A DNA stretch of 64,000 bases from contig CAVWUA010000011.1 of the NCBI GenBank assembly GCA_963758025.1, positions 124,001-188,000 on the forward strand, read 5' to 3'. Position 1 is the first letter of the stretch. The number at the start of each line of letters is the position of its first letter. The DNA comes from CAVWUA01 sp963758025. GTDB lineage: Bacteria; Planctomycetota; Planctomycetia; Isosphaerales; Isosphaeraceae. Positions 1-9,792 of this stretch are shown here, piece by piece. The notes under the pieces are model-generated. The model was not told the DNA's origin, did not search any database, and saw only the letters and a list, made by a program, of their open reading frames with translations. The position numbers and the translations under genes were made by a program.

Positions 1-402
1 CACGGTCGCCAGCCATTCAGCTCCCTCGACGACTATGCCACCGAGGTTTTGCCGACGTTCGACCGTGCTTTTTCGGCGTTGATCGACGACCTGGAGTCAC
101 GCGGCCTGCTCGATTCGACTCTGGTTGTAGCCACTGGCGAGTTCGGCCGCACGCCGAAGCTTAACCGCTCTGGCGGACGCGATCACTGGCCCGCCTGCTG
201 GAGCGCCCTGCTGGCTGGCGGCGGGGTCCGGGGAGGCCAGGTCATCGGCGCCAGCGACCGCCATGCCGCCGAGCCGATTGACCGACCGATCACCCCTGCC
301 GCGCTGGTGGCGACGATGGCCGAGAGTCTGGGAATCCCAGTCGATCATTCAACGACCGACCTTGCTGTGACCGAGTCGCCCATCCACGACGCCTTCGGTT
401 GA
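1..402 (+). CDS. DUF1501 family protein, C-terminal part (cut by window edge)
   Basis: The reading frame is open from the first base to the stop at 402, so the gene starts outside the window. The 133 visible residues match the C-terminal third of DUF1501 proteins, which have a sulfatase/alkaline-phosphatase-like fold and are very abundant in planctomycetes, where they are usually Tat-exported. Seen directly: VVATGEFGRTPKLN, then RDHWPACWSALLAGGG and GGQVIGASDRHAAEP. The same blocks occur in the second DUF1501 protein at 11782-13186 (GEFGRTPRIN, REHWPRCYSAALAGAG, GASDRWAA). The enzymatic activity of the family is not established. Its genomic partners are often DUF1549/DUF1553 cytochrome proteins, which would lie upstream of the window if present. 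Confidence 0.9.
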   Translation, partial: HGRQPFSSLDDYATEVLPTFDRAFSALIDDLESRGLLDSTLVVATGEFGRTPKLNRSGGRDHWPACWSALLAGGGVRGGQVIGASDRHAAEPIDRPITPAALVATMAESLGIPVDHSTTDLAVTESPIHDAFG

Positions 403-424
403 ACGTCGGAAAGGGGGAAATCCG

Positions 425-757
425 ATGAAACGTCCGGGGGGGACCATGTCGCTGGCCCTGCTTGTCGTGGGGATTCTCAGCCTGATCCTCTTCTTCCTGC
501 CGGGCTGGACGGTCTCCGAGGTTCCCGAGGAGGGGGCTACGGAGACCTGGATCGGGGTTGGGCTCTGGTTCTCTCCGTGGTGGGAATACTTCATGACGCG
601 GCAATCGGATGGCTCCTTCCGATTTCATTCGGGAATCCGGCTCTTGTCTTGGTCGTGGCTCCTCCTGGCGGCGGCAGTTGTCTCGTTCAACGTGCGGCAC
701 CGACTTCAGGATTCCGCCAAGAGAGACAGAATGCCGGAAGCGAACGAGACTTCTTGA
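425..757 (+). CDS. Small membrane protein, unknown function
   Basis: 110 residues. An A/G-rich stretch ending in AAGGGGGAAA precedes the ATG. The protein has an N-terminal hydrophobic helix at about residues 8-28 (SLALLVVGILSLILFFLPGW) and a second near residues 77-92. Between them is a Trp/Tyr-rich exported loop, and the C-terminus is charged. No family was recognised. It sits 22 bases after the DUF1501 stop and 21 bases before the next small membrane protein, so the three plus-strand genes may be cotranscribed. An internal ATG at 446 is an alternative start. Confidence 0.6.
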   Translation: MKRPGGTMSLALLVVGILSLILFFLPGWTVSEVPEEGATETWIGVGLWFSPWWEYFMTRQSDGSFRFHSGIRLLSWSWLLLAAAVVSFNVRHRLQDSAKRDRMPEANETS

Positions 758-778
758 TCTTGAGGGGGCCGAGTAATC

Positions 779-1051
779 ATGTCCGCCGCGAAAGCCTACC
801 TGATTATCTTCACCAGCGCCCTGGGCTTCGCGATCCTCGGCGGCTTGATCGGCTACGGCCTCGGCCGCCTCGTACCGAACTATTACCGGAGCGTTTACGA
901 GCGCGGACATGCGCCGGGCTTTGATCCGGTGCAGGTCGGCCTGGGGCTGGGAATCACCCAGGGGCTGGCCGTTGGCCTCGTCATCGGGACGATCGTGGTG
1001 CTGGCCGTGGCCTTCGCCCATCGGCGACGTTCGGAGCGGGAGCACTCTTGA
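779..1051 (+). CDS. Small two-helix membrane protein, unknown function
   Basis: 90 residues with a GAGGGGG ribosome-binding site 11 bases before the ATG. Two hydrophobic helices are visible: residues 5-28, rich in small residues with GGLIGYGLGRL, and residues 57-80, with GLGLGITQGLAVGLVIG. The Gly-zipper-like spacing suggests helix packing or oligomerisation, but this is inference. The middle loop (residues 30-55) is charged. No homologous family was recognised. It lies between another small membrane protein and an unknown soluble protein on the same strand, with short gaps consistent with one transcript. Confidence 0.6.
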   Translation: MSAAKAYLIIFTSALGFAILGGLIGYGLGRLVPNYYRSVYERGHAPGFDPVQVGLGLGITQGLAVGLVIGTIVVLAVAFAHRRRSEREHS

Positions 1052-1067
1052 ACCAATAGGAATTGCG

Positions 1068-1871
1068 ATGGGCTTCGATTACGTCATCAACCTGCAATGC
1101 CCCGTCAAGGATGTCATTCCGACGGAAAACCTCATCAACCTCATCAAGACGCACAGCCAGGCCCAAACCATCCTTGAGATGGCCCGAAAATCCGGGGATG
1201 AGCGGGCACCGTCGGAGATCAAAATCACCAGGCGTTTGCAGACTCCTTCGGGTGTGCAGGACAAATCCATCAGCGCCCAGGAGATGCTCGATCAGGCGTC
1301 CCGGCTTGACCCTTTGGCCCACCACTGCGATGGTTGCCCGGCGAATGCCAGCGCCCGACCCTTCGGCTGTTACGGCTCGATCGCCTATCCGATTCAAATA
1401 TCGACCGAGGATTGGCTGATGGCCCGTCTGCCGGACAGCCTGGATAGTACGGCGGGGCAGTTGCTCAACCATTCGATCAAGGACCTGAATTTCGATGGCC
1501 GCTTGCTCGCTCAGATGCGTTCCAATGACGTGTTCTTTGAAAGCAAGAAACCGCGTGTTCGATCGTGGGGGACGTGGCTCTCGAAGACCCGGATCACCTC
1601 CGACCAGATCCTCCAGATGATGTTCTGCGTTGGCGAGGTGGAACCCTCCCACGCCTTGATGCTGGTGCTTTTCCTTGGTTTGATTCCACACAACATCGAC
1701 CTGGAGACCCTGCAATCGGGTCTGGTGGATAACACCGCTCGGGCTCGTTTGATGAACGACGTGAAACCCGCGTCTCCGGATGGGCATCCCCAGATCCCGG
1801 CCCTGATCGAGTACCTGAGGGCACTCGCCACCGGGGCCAGGATCGAGAGGAGAATCCTCTCCAGTTATTGA
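1068..1871 (+). CDS. Unknown soluble protein with a CxxC-type cysteine cluster
   Basis: 267 residues. The start at 1068 is chosen because ATAGGA lies just upstream and the protein-like sequence begins there; the open frame itself extends back to 909. There is no signal peptide or membrane segment. Cys87 and Cys90 (HHCDGC) with Cys101 (FGCYG), and possibly Cys11, could bind a metal or iron-sulfur cluster, which is inference. The N-terminus (MGFDYVINLQCPVK) and the acidic C-terminal half show no recognised domain. It is the last gene of the plus-strand run that starts with the DUF1501 gene and converges with the WD40 gene, whose stop is only 40 bases away. Confidence 0.65.
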   Translation: MGFDYVINLQCPVKDVIPTENLINLIKTHSQAQTILEMARKSGDERAPSEIKITRRLQTPSGVQDKSISAQEMLDQASRLDPLAHHCDGCPANASARPFGCYGSIAYPIQISTEDWLMARLPDSLDSTAGQLLNHSIKDLNFDGRLLAQMRSNDVFFESKKPRVRSWGTWLSKTRITSDQILQMMFCVGEVEPSHALMLVLFLGLIPHNIDLETLQSGLVDNTARARLMNDVKPASPDGHPQIPALIEYLRALATGARIERRILSSY

Positions 1872-1910
1872 TCGGCTTGGGCGGGTTGACCCTCGCTCGT
1901 GCGACAGTCA

Positions 1911-3341
1911 TCACCGCGCCGCAGCCTGCGCGGGAATGGTGCTCGACTTGAGGCCGGGGGCGGCGAGAAACGTCGCGCCGGGTTTGCCGTCGGCGAGGGT
2001 CCAGAGCTTCACCTGGCCATCCCAGCTTCCCGAGGCGATGGTTTTTCCGTCGGGGGAGAGGGCGATCGCATAGACCCAGTCATCGTGCCCCTGGAGGGTA
2101 TGCAGCCCTTTGCCGTTGGTGGGGTCGAAGACGCGGACCGTCTTGTCCGCGCCGCAGGCGGTCAGGGTCTTGCCGTCGGGGCCATAAAGGACCTGGAAGA
2201 CCGCGCCACCGAACCCGCCGAGGTTGCGGACCTGCTTCGCCTCGTCGTCGGGGTTCCAGAAGCGGACCTGATTATCTCCACCGCCGGAGGCGACCAGCTT
2301 GCCGTCGGGGGCGAAGGCGACCGTGTACACGGTCTCGGCGTGGCCGGGGAAGGTGACGAGGGCCTCCTTCTTCTCCACGTCGAAGACCTTGCTCGTCTTG
2401 TCGCGGCTGGCCGACGCCAGGCGCTTGCCGTCGGGGCTGAACGCCACATCGAAAATCCAGTCGGCATGGTCCTCGATCAGAGCGACCTGTTCCCCCGTCT
2501 CGACCTTGAAGATTCGAATCGCGCGGTCGGCTCCAGCAGTCGCGAGCAAGGTGCTATCGGGACTGAACGCGACGGCGAACTGGCTATCCTCGCTGTCCAC
2601 CAGGTCGCGCACCGGCTTGCCGCCTCCGGCCGGTTCGGCCAGCCAGAGCTTGACCGATCCGTGCTGGCCGGGGTTGCCGCTGGCCGTGGCGAGCCACTTG
2701 CCGTCGGGGCTGTAGGCGATGTCGTATGTCCGCTCGTCCAGCCCTTGCACGCGACGCGCGAGGGTGCCGTCGGAAGTCGTCCAGAGGGTGACTTCATGAT
2801 AACCCGACGCCGCGATCTCGGTTCCGTCGGGGCTGAATCCCAGCGCGGTGATCGGCATGGGGACTGGGTAACTCTCGGGGATCACGACGGCCTTGCTCTT
2901 GGTAATCAGTCCGACCCAGTCCTCGGTCGGGCTGCTGCCGTCATACTTCGCCCCCTCGGTCACCCACTTCGTGAGGACCGCGATCTTCTCGTCGGTCAGC
3001 GGGTCCTGCTTGTACGGCATGCGGGGCGAGCCCAGGGGGCCGACCAGTTCGATCAGGTAGCTCTCCTCCGGCTTGCCCGGCACGATGTTGAACCCTTGGC
3101 CGATCTCGCCCCCTTCGACGAACTTCTCGAAGCTCGTCATGTCGTACTTGCCCTCAGTCTTCTTCGGATTGTGGCATCCAGTGCAACTCTGCACCAGGAT
3201 CGGCGCCACATCCTTCAAGAAGCTGACGGAACCCTCCGCCGCTGCCGCCTCGGCCGGCTTCGGTTCGTCATCGCCCCGCGCGGGGGCCACCAGCAAGGCC
3301 AGCGAGAGACAGCCGGCAAGGATCGCGTGGATGCGGCTCAT
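1911..3341 (-). CDS. WD40-repeat protein with N-terminal planctomycete cytochrome c domain
   Basis: 476 residues. The start at 3341 follows AGGAGAA, and the protein opens with a Sec signal peptide (residues 1-23). A c-type heme site CTGCH lies at residues 53-57 within a PSCyt1-like domain (about 38-130; the block FLKDVAPILVQSCTGCH is typical). About seven WD40-like blades follow from residue 150 to the end, each with an AFSPDGKxLAS-type strand. The family is exported and abundant in planctomycetes. It is thought to couple a heme domain to a beta-propeller protein-interaction platform, and its substrate is unknown. It lies 84 bases downstream of the PPC-domain gene on the same strand, so the two probably form an operon. 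No frameshift was found in it. Confidence 0.88.
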   Translation of the reverse strand: MSRIHAILAGCLSLALLVAPARGDDEPKPAEAAAAEGSVSFLKDVAPILVQSCTGCHNPKKTEGKYDMTSFEKFVEGGEIGQGFNIVPGKPEESYLIELVGPLGSPRMPYKQDPLTDEKIAVLTKWVTEGAKYDGSSPTEDWVGLITKSKAVVIPESYPVPMPITALGFSPDGTEIAASGYHEVTLWTTSDGTLARRVQGLDERTYDIAYSPDGKWLATASGNPGQHGSVKLWLAEPAGGGKPVRDLVDSEDSQFAVAFSPDSTLLATAGADRAIRIFKVETGEQVALIEDHADWIFDVAFSPDGKRLASASRDKTSKVFDVEKKEALVTFPGHAETVYTVAFAPDGKLVASGGGDNQVRFWNPDDEAKQVRNLGGFGGAVFQVLYGPDGKTLTACGADKTVRVFDPTNGKGLHTLQGHDDWVYAIALSPDGKTIASGSWDGQVKLWTLADGKPGATFLAAPGLKSSTIPAQAAAR

Positions 3342-3425
3342 CGAGGTACTTCTCCTGCGGAGCGGGGGGACGGATCTGCGGCGCATGGGATTTCGGTCTT
3401 GATCACCTGGCGAAACACGGCCACC

Positions 3426-5769
3426 TCACGGAACGACCTTCACCGACAGCGGGGTGGGTGGCGTGGGATAATCCTTCTTGTTGATCTGGAAGGCGATGGC
3501 CACCTTCGCCTCAGTCATCGCGGCGGCAGCGTTCCCCTCGGCGACGAGTTTCAGGGTGAACTCGCTGGCGTCGGGCGGCGACCGTCACCGGCTCGGCTTT
3601 CACGCCGGCTGGGAGGCCGTCGAGCTTGACCGTCACCGGCTCCTTGAACGACCCTTTGCGGACGACTTTCCCCTTGACCTCGACCGTCTGTCCCGGCTTG
3701 ATCTCGACGGTGGGAGCGGCCAGTTCCAGGGCGACGGGGCGAATGACGTTCAGGTTCACCAAGGGGAGGGCGATCACGCGGTCCTTGCCGCCGATCTTCC
3801 CCTTGGCCGTCAGGGCGATCGAGGTCAGTCCCAGCGGTGCCTCGGGGGCGGCGTTGACCGTTGCGGTACCCTCATTAGCCTTCTCGTCAATCTTGGCCTC
3901 GGGAACGGCCAGGCCTCCCGACAGGGGAAGCGGCGTCACCGTCAAGGCACCCTCGGCCCCTTCGGAACGAGTGATCTTGATCGGAATCGATGCTCCGGTG
4001 CCATGCGCGACCTCGACTGGCTCGGCGGGCGTCTCGACCGTCAACGGCGATGGCTGCCCGGGGGCGGCATACAGGCTGTTCTGCTTGACGACGTTCGTCG
4101 GTAGATTGTCCTGCTGTGCGAAGATGATCGGCTTGAAAGCAGTCGAGACGATCTCGCCCGATGGGCCTTTGCCGGTCCCGGTGATCGTCAGCGCCACCGG
4201 ACCAAACGCGGCGTCGGGCGCGGCGGAGACCGTCAACGCGCCGACGGCCTGCCCGTCGGGGATGGTCCCGGGCTGGACGGTCAGGCCCGCGGGTGGGTTG
4301 GCGACGGTCAGGGTGATTGGCCCGTTGTAACCTTGCCGGGCGAGGGCCACGCCAACGGCCGCCGTGCCCCCCTTCGGGATCGTCACCTCGGCATCAGTTG
4401 AGCGCGAGATCGAATCCCGGTTCGACCGGCTCGGCCGTGATCCGGTAGGGGAAGCCCGCGCCGCCTCGGCGCTCCAGGTCGCGCAGGACGAGCGTGATCT
4501 CGTTCACGCCGTCGGGCACCTTGACATCGAGCGACGGGTCGAGCGAGAGGATGCCGGGGGCCTTCTTCTGCCCCTTGCCGCCGATTGGCGGCGTTCGTCG
4601 TGTCGTCCGCGTTGCCCAAAGCAGCGCCATCGGGCTTGAGCACCTGGAGCGAGCCATCGAGCGCCGAACCGAGGTCGGCGGCGTCAACCCGCACGCGGAC
4701 CGTCTGGCCGGGTGTGACGCTCAGCAGAAAGCGATCCTCATCCCCCTCCGGGTCGATCCGACCGTTGAGCACCACGGGCAAGGCGGCCCGCAAGGGAGCG
4801 GCGTTCGGGTCGGCAGGCTCGCGCAACTCGGGCAGGTCCCCGAGCACGAGCGGGCCGGACGTCTCGACTTCCAGCACCGGATCGCTCGGGCCGACCAGAC
4901 CGAGACTCTGGTTCGTGGCCTGGAGCCGGAATTCCTCGATCCCTACCGGCGCGTTGAGCGTCGCGGCAGCGACGCGCATGTCGGGCAGGGTTCCCCCCCG
5001 CAACTCAAAGCCCACCGTCTCGCCCCGCCGGCCCCCAAGGGGATAGATGCCCTCGGCCACCGGGATCGGCCCGACGACCAGACGATAGATCGCGCGGCCG
5101 CTTCCTTGATACTTCGAGTCGGAGATCTCGATCACGTACTCGGTATCGGCGGGCAGCTCGGCCGTCAGGCGGGCATCGGTCAGGAGCCCCGGGGAATCGT
5201 CGGCCGAGGCGACGAACTCTCGCGCGGCGGTCGTCAGGCGGATCTGCGGGTCCACCCCCGAACCAATCCGGGCACACTGGGCATCGACGACGATCCGTTG
5301 GCCCTTCTTGCCGGTGAACTTGAAGTAATCGACATCGTTGCCTGCCGTTTGACCCTCGACGACGGCCAGCGAGGGCACCACCTGCGCGGCCTCGAACGTG
5401 TTGTTTGGCTCGGTCTCCCCAACCTGTGGCACCTGCCCGACAGCCAGCAGGAACGGGTTTGAGATGCCGTCGTCGGTCGCGACCCGCACGGGATAGACCC
5501 CGACGGCAACCTCGGGCGCGACCGTCAGCTTGAGTTTCCAGTTGGCGGCGTCGGCGTTCGGCTCCGCTTGCGGCTCGACCGTCAACGGGATCTCGGCGAC
5601 CAGATTCGGGCTTCCCCCGAGGTTCGCCCCGTTGACCGTCACGTCACTGGTCACGCCGCGCTGGACGCCGTAAGGGGATAGGTTTTTGATCTGCGGCGGG
5701 TCAGCCCAGCAAGGGGACCCCAGCAAGAGCGAACAGCGCGGCAATCCGAGCGACGGAATGGCGGGTCAT
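3426..5769 (-). CDS. PPC-domain (pre-peptidase C-terminal) exoprotein, interrupted by four apparent +1 frameshifts
   Basis: The start at 5769 (ATG ACC CGC) follows GGAGA and encodes a clear signal peptide (MTRHSVARIAALFALAG). The reading frame then shifts near 5706, 4585, 4396 and 3574. After removing one base at each place it is continuous for about 780 residues and ends at 3426. The N-terminal part starts with an IPT/TIG-like beta domain (PPQIKNLSPYGVQRG), followed by a PPC domain (GETEPNNTFEAAQ, NDVDYFKF). A second PPC-like unit follows (NGRIDPEGDEDRFLL), and then repeated beta-sandwich modules rich in Gly, Pro, Thr and Val. Such proteins are exported and sit next to WD40/cytochrome proteins in planctomycetes. 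All four shifts have the same direction, so real decay cannot be fully excluded, but sequencing error is more likely because similar indels split conserved genes elsewhere in the window. Confidence 0.75.
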
Positions 5770-5979
5770 GGGGGAAGTCTCCAGCGGTTGCGCGGCGAGG
5801 TTCTCAACGAGTCGAGCGCGTCGGCGGGTCCGAAAGCGGCGGGTCAGGGCAATCGTGGCGGGTTTCTACACGCTTCACCGTCGCACGGATCGCCGCGGCT
5901 GTCAAGAACCCAGGCGTGGTGTGGCCGAGAGTGGAGATGCAGTCCCGCTTCTCGAGTCGTATAACCGCATTGGCTGGAG

Positions 5980-6052
5980 TGGAGACGAGGGGGATCGAAC
6001 CCCTAACCTCCTGCTTGCAAAGCAGGCGCTCTCCCAATTGAGCTACGCCCCC
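5980..6052 (-). tRNA. tRNA-Ala (anticodon TGC)
   Basis: On the minus strand the sequence folds as a complete cloverleaf. The acceptor stem is GGGGGCG pairing with CGTCTCC (two G-U pairs), the D arm is GCTC...GAGC, and the anticodon stem is CCTGC/GCAGG with loop TTTGCAA, giving anticodon TGC. The T arm is AGGGG-TTCGATC-CCCCT. The length is 73 nt to the discriminator A, and CCA is not encoded. Confidence 0.96.
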
Positions 6053-6283
6053 AGGCGAGACGGATCATTTTATACCCGAGCACGGTGATTTTGCAAACCC
6101 CCTGAAGCACGCGGATGGTCGCCGTCATCGCCTCCGGCGGTCGAAAGTCAGAGCCGCGAGGGAGTCGTCGTTCACAAATCTTGTTCAGAAGACCTTCGTA
6201 TGTCAGACTCCCATCTGATTTGTCCGTTTCTGACATACTGAGTGGATCTTCCAGTAGTACGATAAGGTGATCCAATTCGGAGC

Positions 6284-7122
6284 GTGGGCCAAACTGACCT
6301 GAGCCTGTCGGAGCTGGATCCTCCGACCGAAAGCAACAATGTTTCCCAACCCGGAAGTTACGTGACAGCCGGAAACGACCTGCTCGACCAACTGCCCGCC
6401 GAGGAATTTGATGCTCTGAATCCGATACTGCAACGGGTCCGTCTAGACTACTGAAACAAGTTGTTCATCAGTTCGAGGCGGAAGTTCGCCACATTTACTT
6501 CCCGACGACCGCGATGGTGTCGCTCCTGATGGTCCTTGAGGAGGACGACCCGGTCGAGACCATGACGGTTGGCCGGGAAGGGGTCATTGGCTCGGCGGTG
6601 TCGCTAGGTGTCGTTGAGAGTCTGCATCGGTCGATCTGCCAGATCAGCGGAGAAAGCTTCCGTCTGCCGACCAGTTCTTTCCTGAAAGCCCTCGGGCAGG
6701 ATACGGTGTTGAGTCGCTTGGTTCGACTTTACATTGCCTTTGCCCTCCGCAGTACCAGCCAACTGGTCGCTTGCAACACCTTGCATCCCGTGGAGTCGCG
6801 GGCCAGCCGCTGGCTGTTGGTGATGCAGGACCAGGCCGGTCGAGATCAGTTCCCGCTCACGCAGGAGTTCTTGGCCTTCATGCTGGGCGTGCGCCGTCAG
6901 ACCGTGACAGTCGTCGCCGGTGCGCTTCAAAACGCCGGCTTGATCGACTACCGTCGGGGCACCATGACGATTCGGGATCGAGCCCGACTGGAAGAGACCT
7001 CGTGTGAATGCTACGGCACGATTCGGGACTATTACAATCGCGCGTGGTCAATTGACAAACCAGGAGACACAGGCGTCTCCCCAAACTTCGTGCCGAAGAA
7101 ACGCGAAACGCACAAAACTTAA
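6284..7122 (+). CDS. Crp/Fnr-family transcriptional regulator, with a frameshift
   Basis: A cAMP-receptor-like cupin domain (HIYFPTTAMVSLL, ETMTVGREGVIGSAV) is followed by a winged helix-turn-helix near the C-terminus (TQEFLAFMLGVRRQTVTVV, then GALQNAGLIDYRRG). The usual N-terminal segment (NDLLDQLPAEEFDALNPIL) lies upstream in another frame, and the two frames join with one missing base near 6441-6451. The start is uncertain: GTG at 6284 follows GGAG, and GTG at 6362 is the alternative. The domain order matches Crp-like regulators of this subgroup, which often lack the classical cyclic-nucleotide contact residues. The ligand and regulon are not visible. The C-terminal tail of about 30 residues is basic. 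Confidence 0.8.
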
Positions 7123-7403
7123 AAAAAAACGCAGAAGTGTCATCCGGCGGACATACGCACGCTGGCTTCTTAGTCTGTAATAACACTGCCGGACGCCGGC
7201 TGTAATCCAAACGGCGTAGAGTCGAGGGGGGGAACCGCGTCGCTGTCGCAGTAATCTGCGGAACAGAGACGCTGGATAGTGGCGCGGCGCTCCAATCCTT
7301 CCTCCCTCACCATAAGGCGAGGGTTGGGTCAGTCCCCCACGCCGATAACCCCCACCCGACGAGGCGAGAGCGATGCCGCAATCCCTGCCGCGAAGCCGAT
7401 CGA

Positions 7404-7604
7404 GTTTACAAAATCGACAGTGATGATGGCCGCCGCTTCGTTATCTACAACGCGTCGGCTATCGGCAATCCGCCCGACCATGTCGCGAACAAATGGTATT
7501 TCCGGCCGTATCCCGTACCGATGGGGTTGAATGCCGGGCAACCGTTCGACACAGCCGAAGAGGCGGAACGGGCTGCCCTTCGGTCGTCCACCGAGATGAA
7601 TTGA
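7404..7604 (+). pseudogene. Possible small ORF or gene remnant without a visible start
   Basis: The frame from 7404 to the stop at 7604 reads like a real protein tail: VYKIDSDDGRRFVIYNASA, then KWYFRPYPVPMGLNA, ending in a Glu/Ala-rich helix. No ATG, GTG or TTG with a ribosome-binding site is found upstream in this frame, where the sequence becomes Arg/Pro/Cys-rich and unlikely to be coding. It may be the 3' end of a small gene disrupted by an indel or an old remnant. No family was recognised. Confidence 0.3.
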
Positions 7605-7635
7605 GCTTCAGTTAAACCATCCTCTGCCTCGTCGA

Positions 7636-9403
7636 TCATCGACTATTGATCCACCGCTCCGTGGCGAAGTGGGCCCGCGTGCGGGTCTCGAACGACTGGG
7701 CGTGCCAGAAGACCTGGCCACTTTGCGGCGAGCGGATCTCTTCGAGCCACTGGCGAATCATCGCCGGGGACTGGCTCACGAGTGCGCCGCGACGGACCAG
7801 GGAATTTCCCAGCGGTTGCTCGAACGTCACGGCGTAGTACGGCAGCTTCTCGAAGTGCTTCAGCCCCTTCAGGGACTTGTCGATCGATTTGCCGAGCTTC
7901 GCCAGGTCGTCTCCAAAGGTCGCGCGGAAGGCATCGAGTTGTTCCTGCGGGGTCCGTTCCGATAAGGGGTCCATCGCGGCCATCTGGTTCAGGTAGGTCA
8001 CGAAGTCTTCGAACCGTTCGTTCGCCAGATAGTAGGTCAAGGCCCAGGCCAGGGCGTAGTCGGTGGGGGTGAGATCCTCGCGGGTGACGAGATACTCGAC
8101 CATCGGCGTGCTGGGGTCGCGGCCGATGCGGGGGGTGGCCAGACCTTGCTTCTGGAGCTGGATCGCCAGCGGGTCGCTCAGGTCGCGCAGGGTGGCCATG
8201 TGAAAGGGGTTGATCCGGTTCGCGCCGTGCCATTGGCCGTCTCGGGTGCGCGTCGTCGGCGCGAAATATTCGGCCAGGCCCTCGACCAGCCAGAGCGGCC
8301 AGGGGGCGAGCCGGGGATGCACGCCGATGTTCTGGAGGATCTGATGCGCCCCTTCGTGCGCCACCGTCTGCGGCTTGCGGCGGGCGGCGACGTCGGGCGC
8401 GTCTTCATCGGCCTCGGAGGTCTCGTAGAGATAAATCCGGTTCGAGACGACGTGATAGTACGCCTGCACCTCGAGATCGACCGGCTTGTGGGCGCGGAAC
8501 TGCTTCTCATCGGCGAAGATCACGGCGACCAGAGGGAAACTCGGCCTCGTGGACCTTGACTCCGTTCTCTCCGAGCGTTTTGAGCAGCCCTTTGTAGAGG
8601 CTCTCCAGTAGCCGTGCGCTGTCGTCGGCGAACGGCTTCGAGCAATTGTAAAGGATCACGTAGTGATCCGTCCGCTGCGACTGGAAACCCTGGTAGGGGC
8701 CTTCCACCAGGGTTTTCTCCACCAACTCCGGTGAGTCCGGCATGAACGGTTCGTCGATGAAGACCATTTCGCGGGGCCAGCCGAGCTGCCCGTCCGGCAG
8801 GAGGACAACGTCCGAATCCGGCCCACCGTAAATCCTCGCCACGACTGTCCGGCCGTTCGGGTCCACAACCCGTACCCGACGTGGTGATGCGGGTGACTCG
8901 GTGGTGGCCGTCGTGGCTGGCATCGTCCCCGCGACAACGGGCGTGGGCGACTCCGCCGGTGGAGCATCCCTTGCGGGGTCCGTCGGGGGTTCCGGTTCGA
9001 GGGGCGTCGGCGGAACCTCGGGAACGGCGGTGTCGGGGATGTTCTCCGCGAGTTCGGCCTTCTCGATTTCCGGTGGCTTGAAGAAGGCCAACCGACCCGG
9101 GCTGCCGCCGACGCAGCAAGCAGGCGTGGCGGCATCAGCCGGTGGCGGATGGACCTCGGGGGCCAGGGGAGAGACTGGCGCTGCTGTGGTCACAACCGCA
9201 GGGCGGGAGGCGGGGACCGGGGCAGGGGAGCGATTCTGACCGTACAGGTACAGGCCGAGCAGGACAGGCACGCCGAGGGTGGCCAGGGTCACGCCTCGAA
9301 TCCATCCCCGGTTCGGGCTGGGCGGCGACGTGGACGGTCGGAGGGAGAAGCCGGAATTCTGAGCGTCGTGAATCATGTCGTGAGGAAAGTCCCGACTGGC
9401 CAT
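7636..9403 (-). CDS. DUF1570-type HExxH protein with Pro-rich membrane-anchored N-terminus, one frameshift
   Basis: The ATG at 9403 is preferred because GGGAG lies 8 bases upstream; an in-frame ATG at 9427 is possible. Residues of about 35-55 form one transmembrane helix (GVTLATLGVPVLLGLYLYG), followed by a long Pro/Ala/Thr-rich linker. The C-terminal half is a DUF1570-like domain carrying an HExxH zinc-peptidase motif (TVAHEGAHQILQN) and the usual following Trp/Tyr-rich helices. One extra T near 8538 splits the frame; removing it joins EAEFP to LVAVIFADE as in other family members. The role is probably as an envelope metallopeptidase-like protein, which is inference from the motif. A second DUF1570 protein occurs at 15826-17382. 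Confidence 0.82.
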
Positions 9404-9427
9404 CGTCGCCACTCCCGGTGATTGCAT

Positions 9428-9792
9428 GATCCTGTTCGCGCGATGGATGATCTCTTTAGGCTACCTACGTCCGTCGGCCGGCGAAAGATCGAATCGACTG
9501 GAGCACCGGAGTGCGAGGGGCATGGCTCTGCTTGACAGGCTCGGGAATCCCGCTAGAGTGTTCTCCATCGGAACCCGTCCGGCACGACCGTTGGGATTTG
9601 GTCTTGCGCCGGGTCTGGATCTTCGCGGCCAGGTCGTTTCATCGCCCAGACGGCCGCGCCGGTCCCAAACGGAATTGGGAACCGGAGGGCACGACGGTCC
9701 GACGGCGTGCGATCCCGCCAATGGCCCCGTGGCCGACTCGGTTGCACGTTCGATCAAGGAGAGACGAGGACCGATCCTCGGCGCAAGGCAGC
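9428..9792 (+). other. Intergenic region between divergent genes, with a promoter
   Basis: No believable gene is seen in these 365 bases, which separate the minus-strand DUF1570 gene from the plus-strand glycosyltransferase. A sigma70-like promoter is present at 9532-9559. Confidence 0.5.
9532..9559 (+). promoter_or_regulatory. Sigma70-like promoter for the glycosyltransferase
   Basis: A perfect TTGACA (9532-9537), a 16-base spacer and TAGAGT (9554-9559). It points toward the glycosyltransferase, leaving a leader of about 230 bases. Prediction by eye only. Confidence 0.45.

Noticed and set aside
1899..3629. 576-codon ORF on the plus strand opposite the WD40 gene
   Set aside because: It has no ribosome-binding site and no family, and it is explained by the GC-rich codon bias of the WD40/cytochrome gene on the minus strand.
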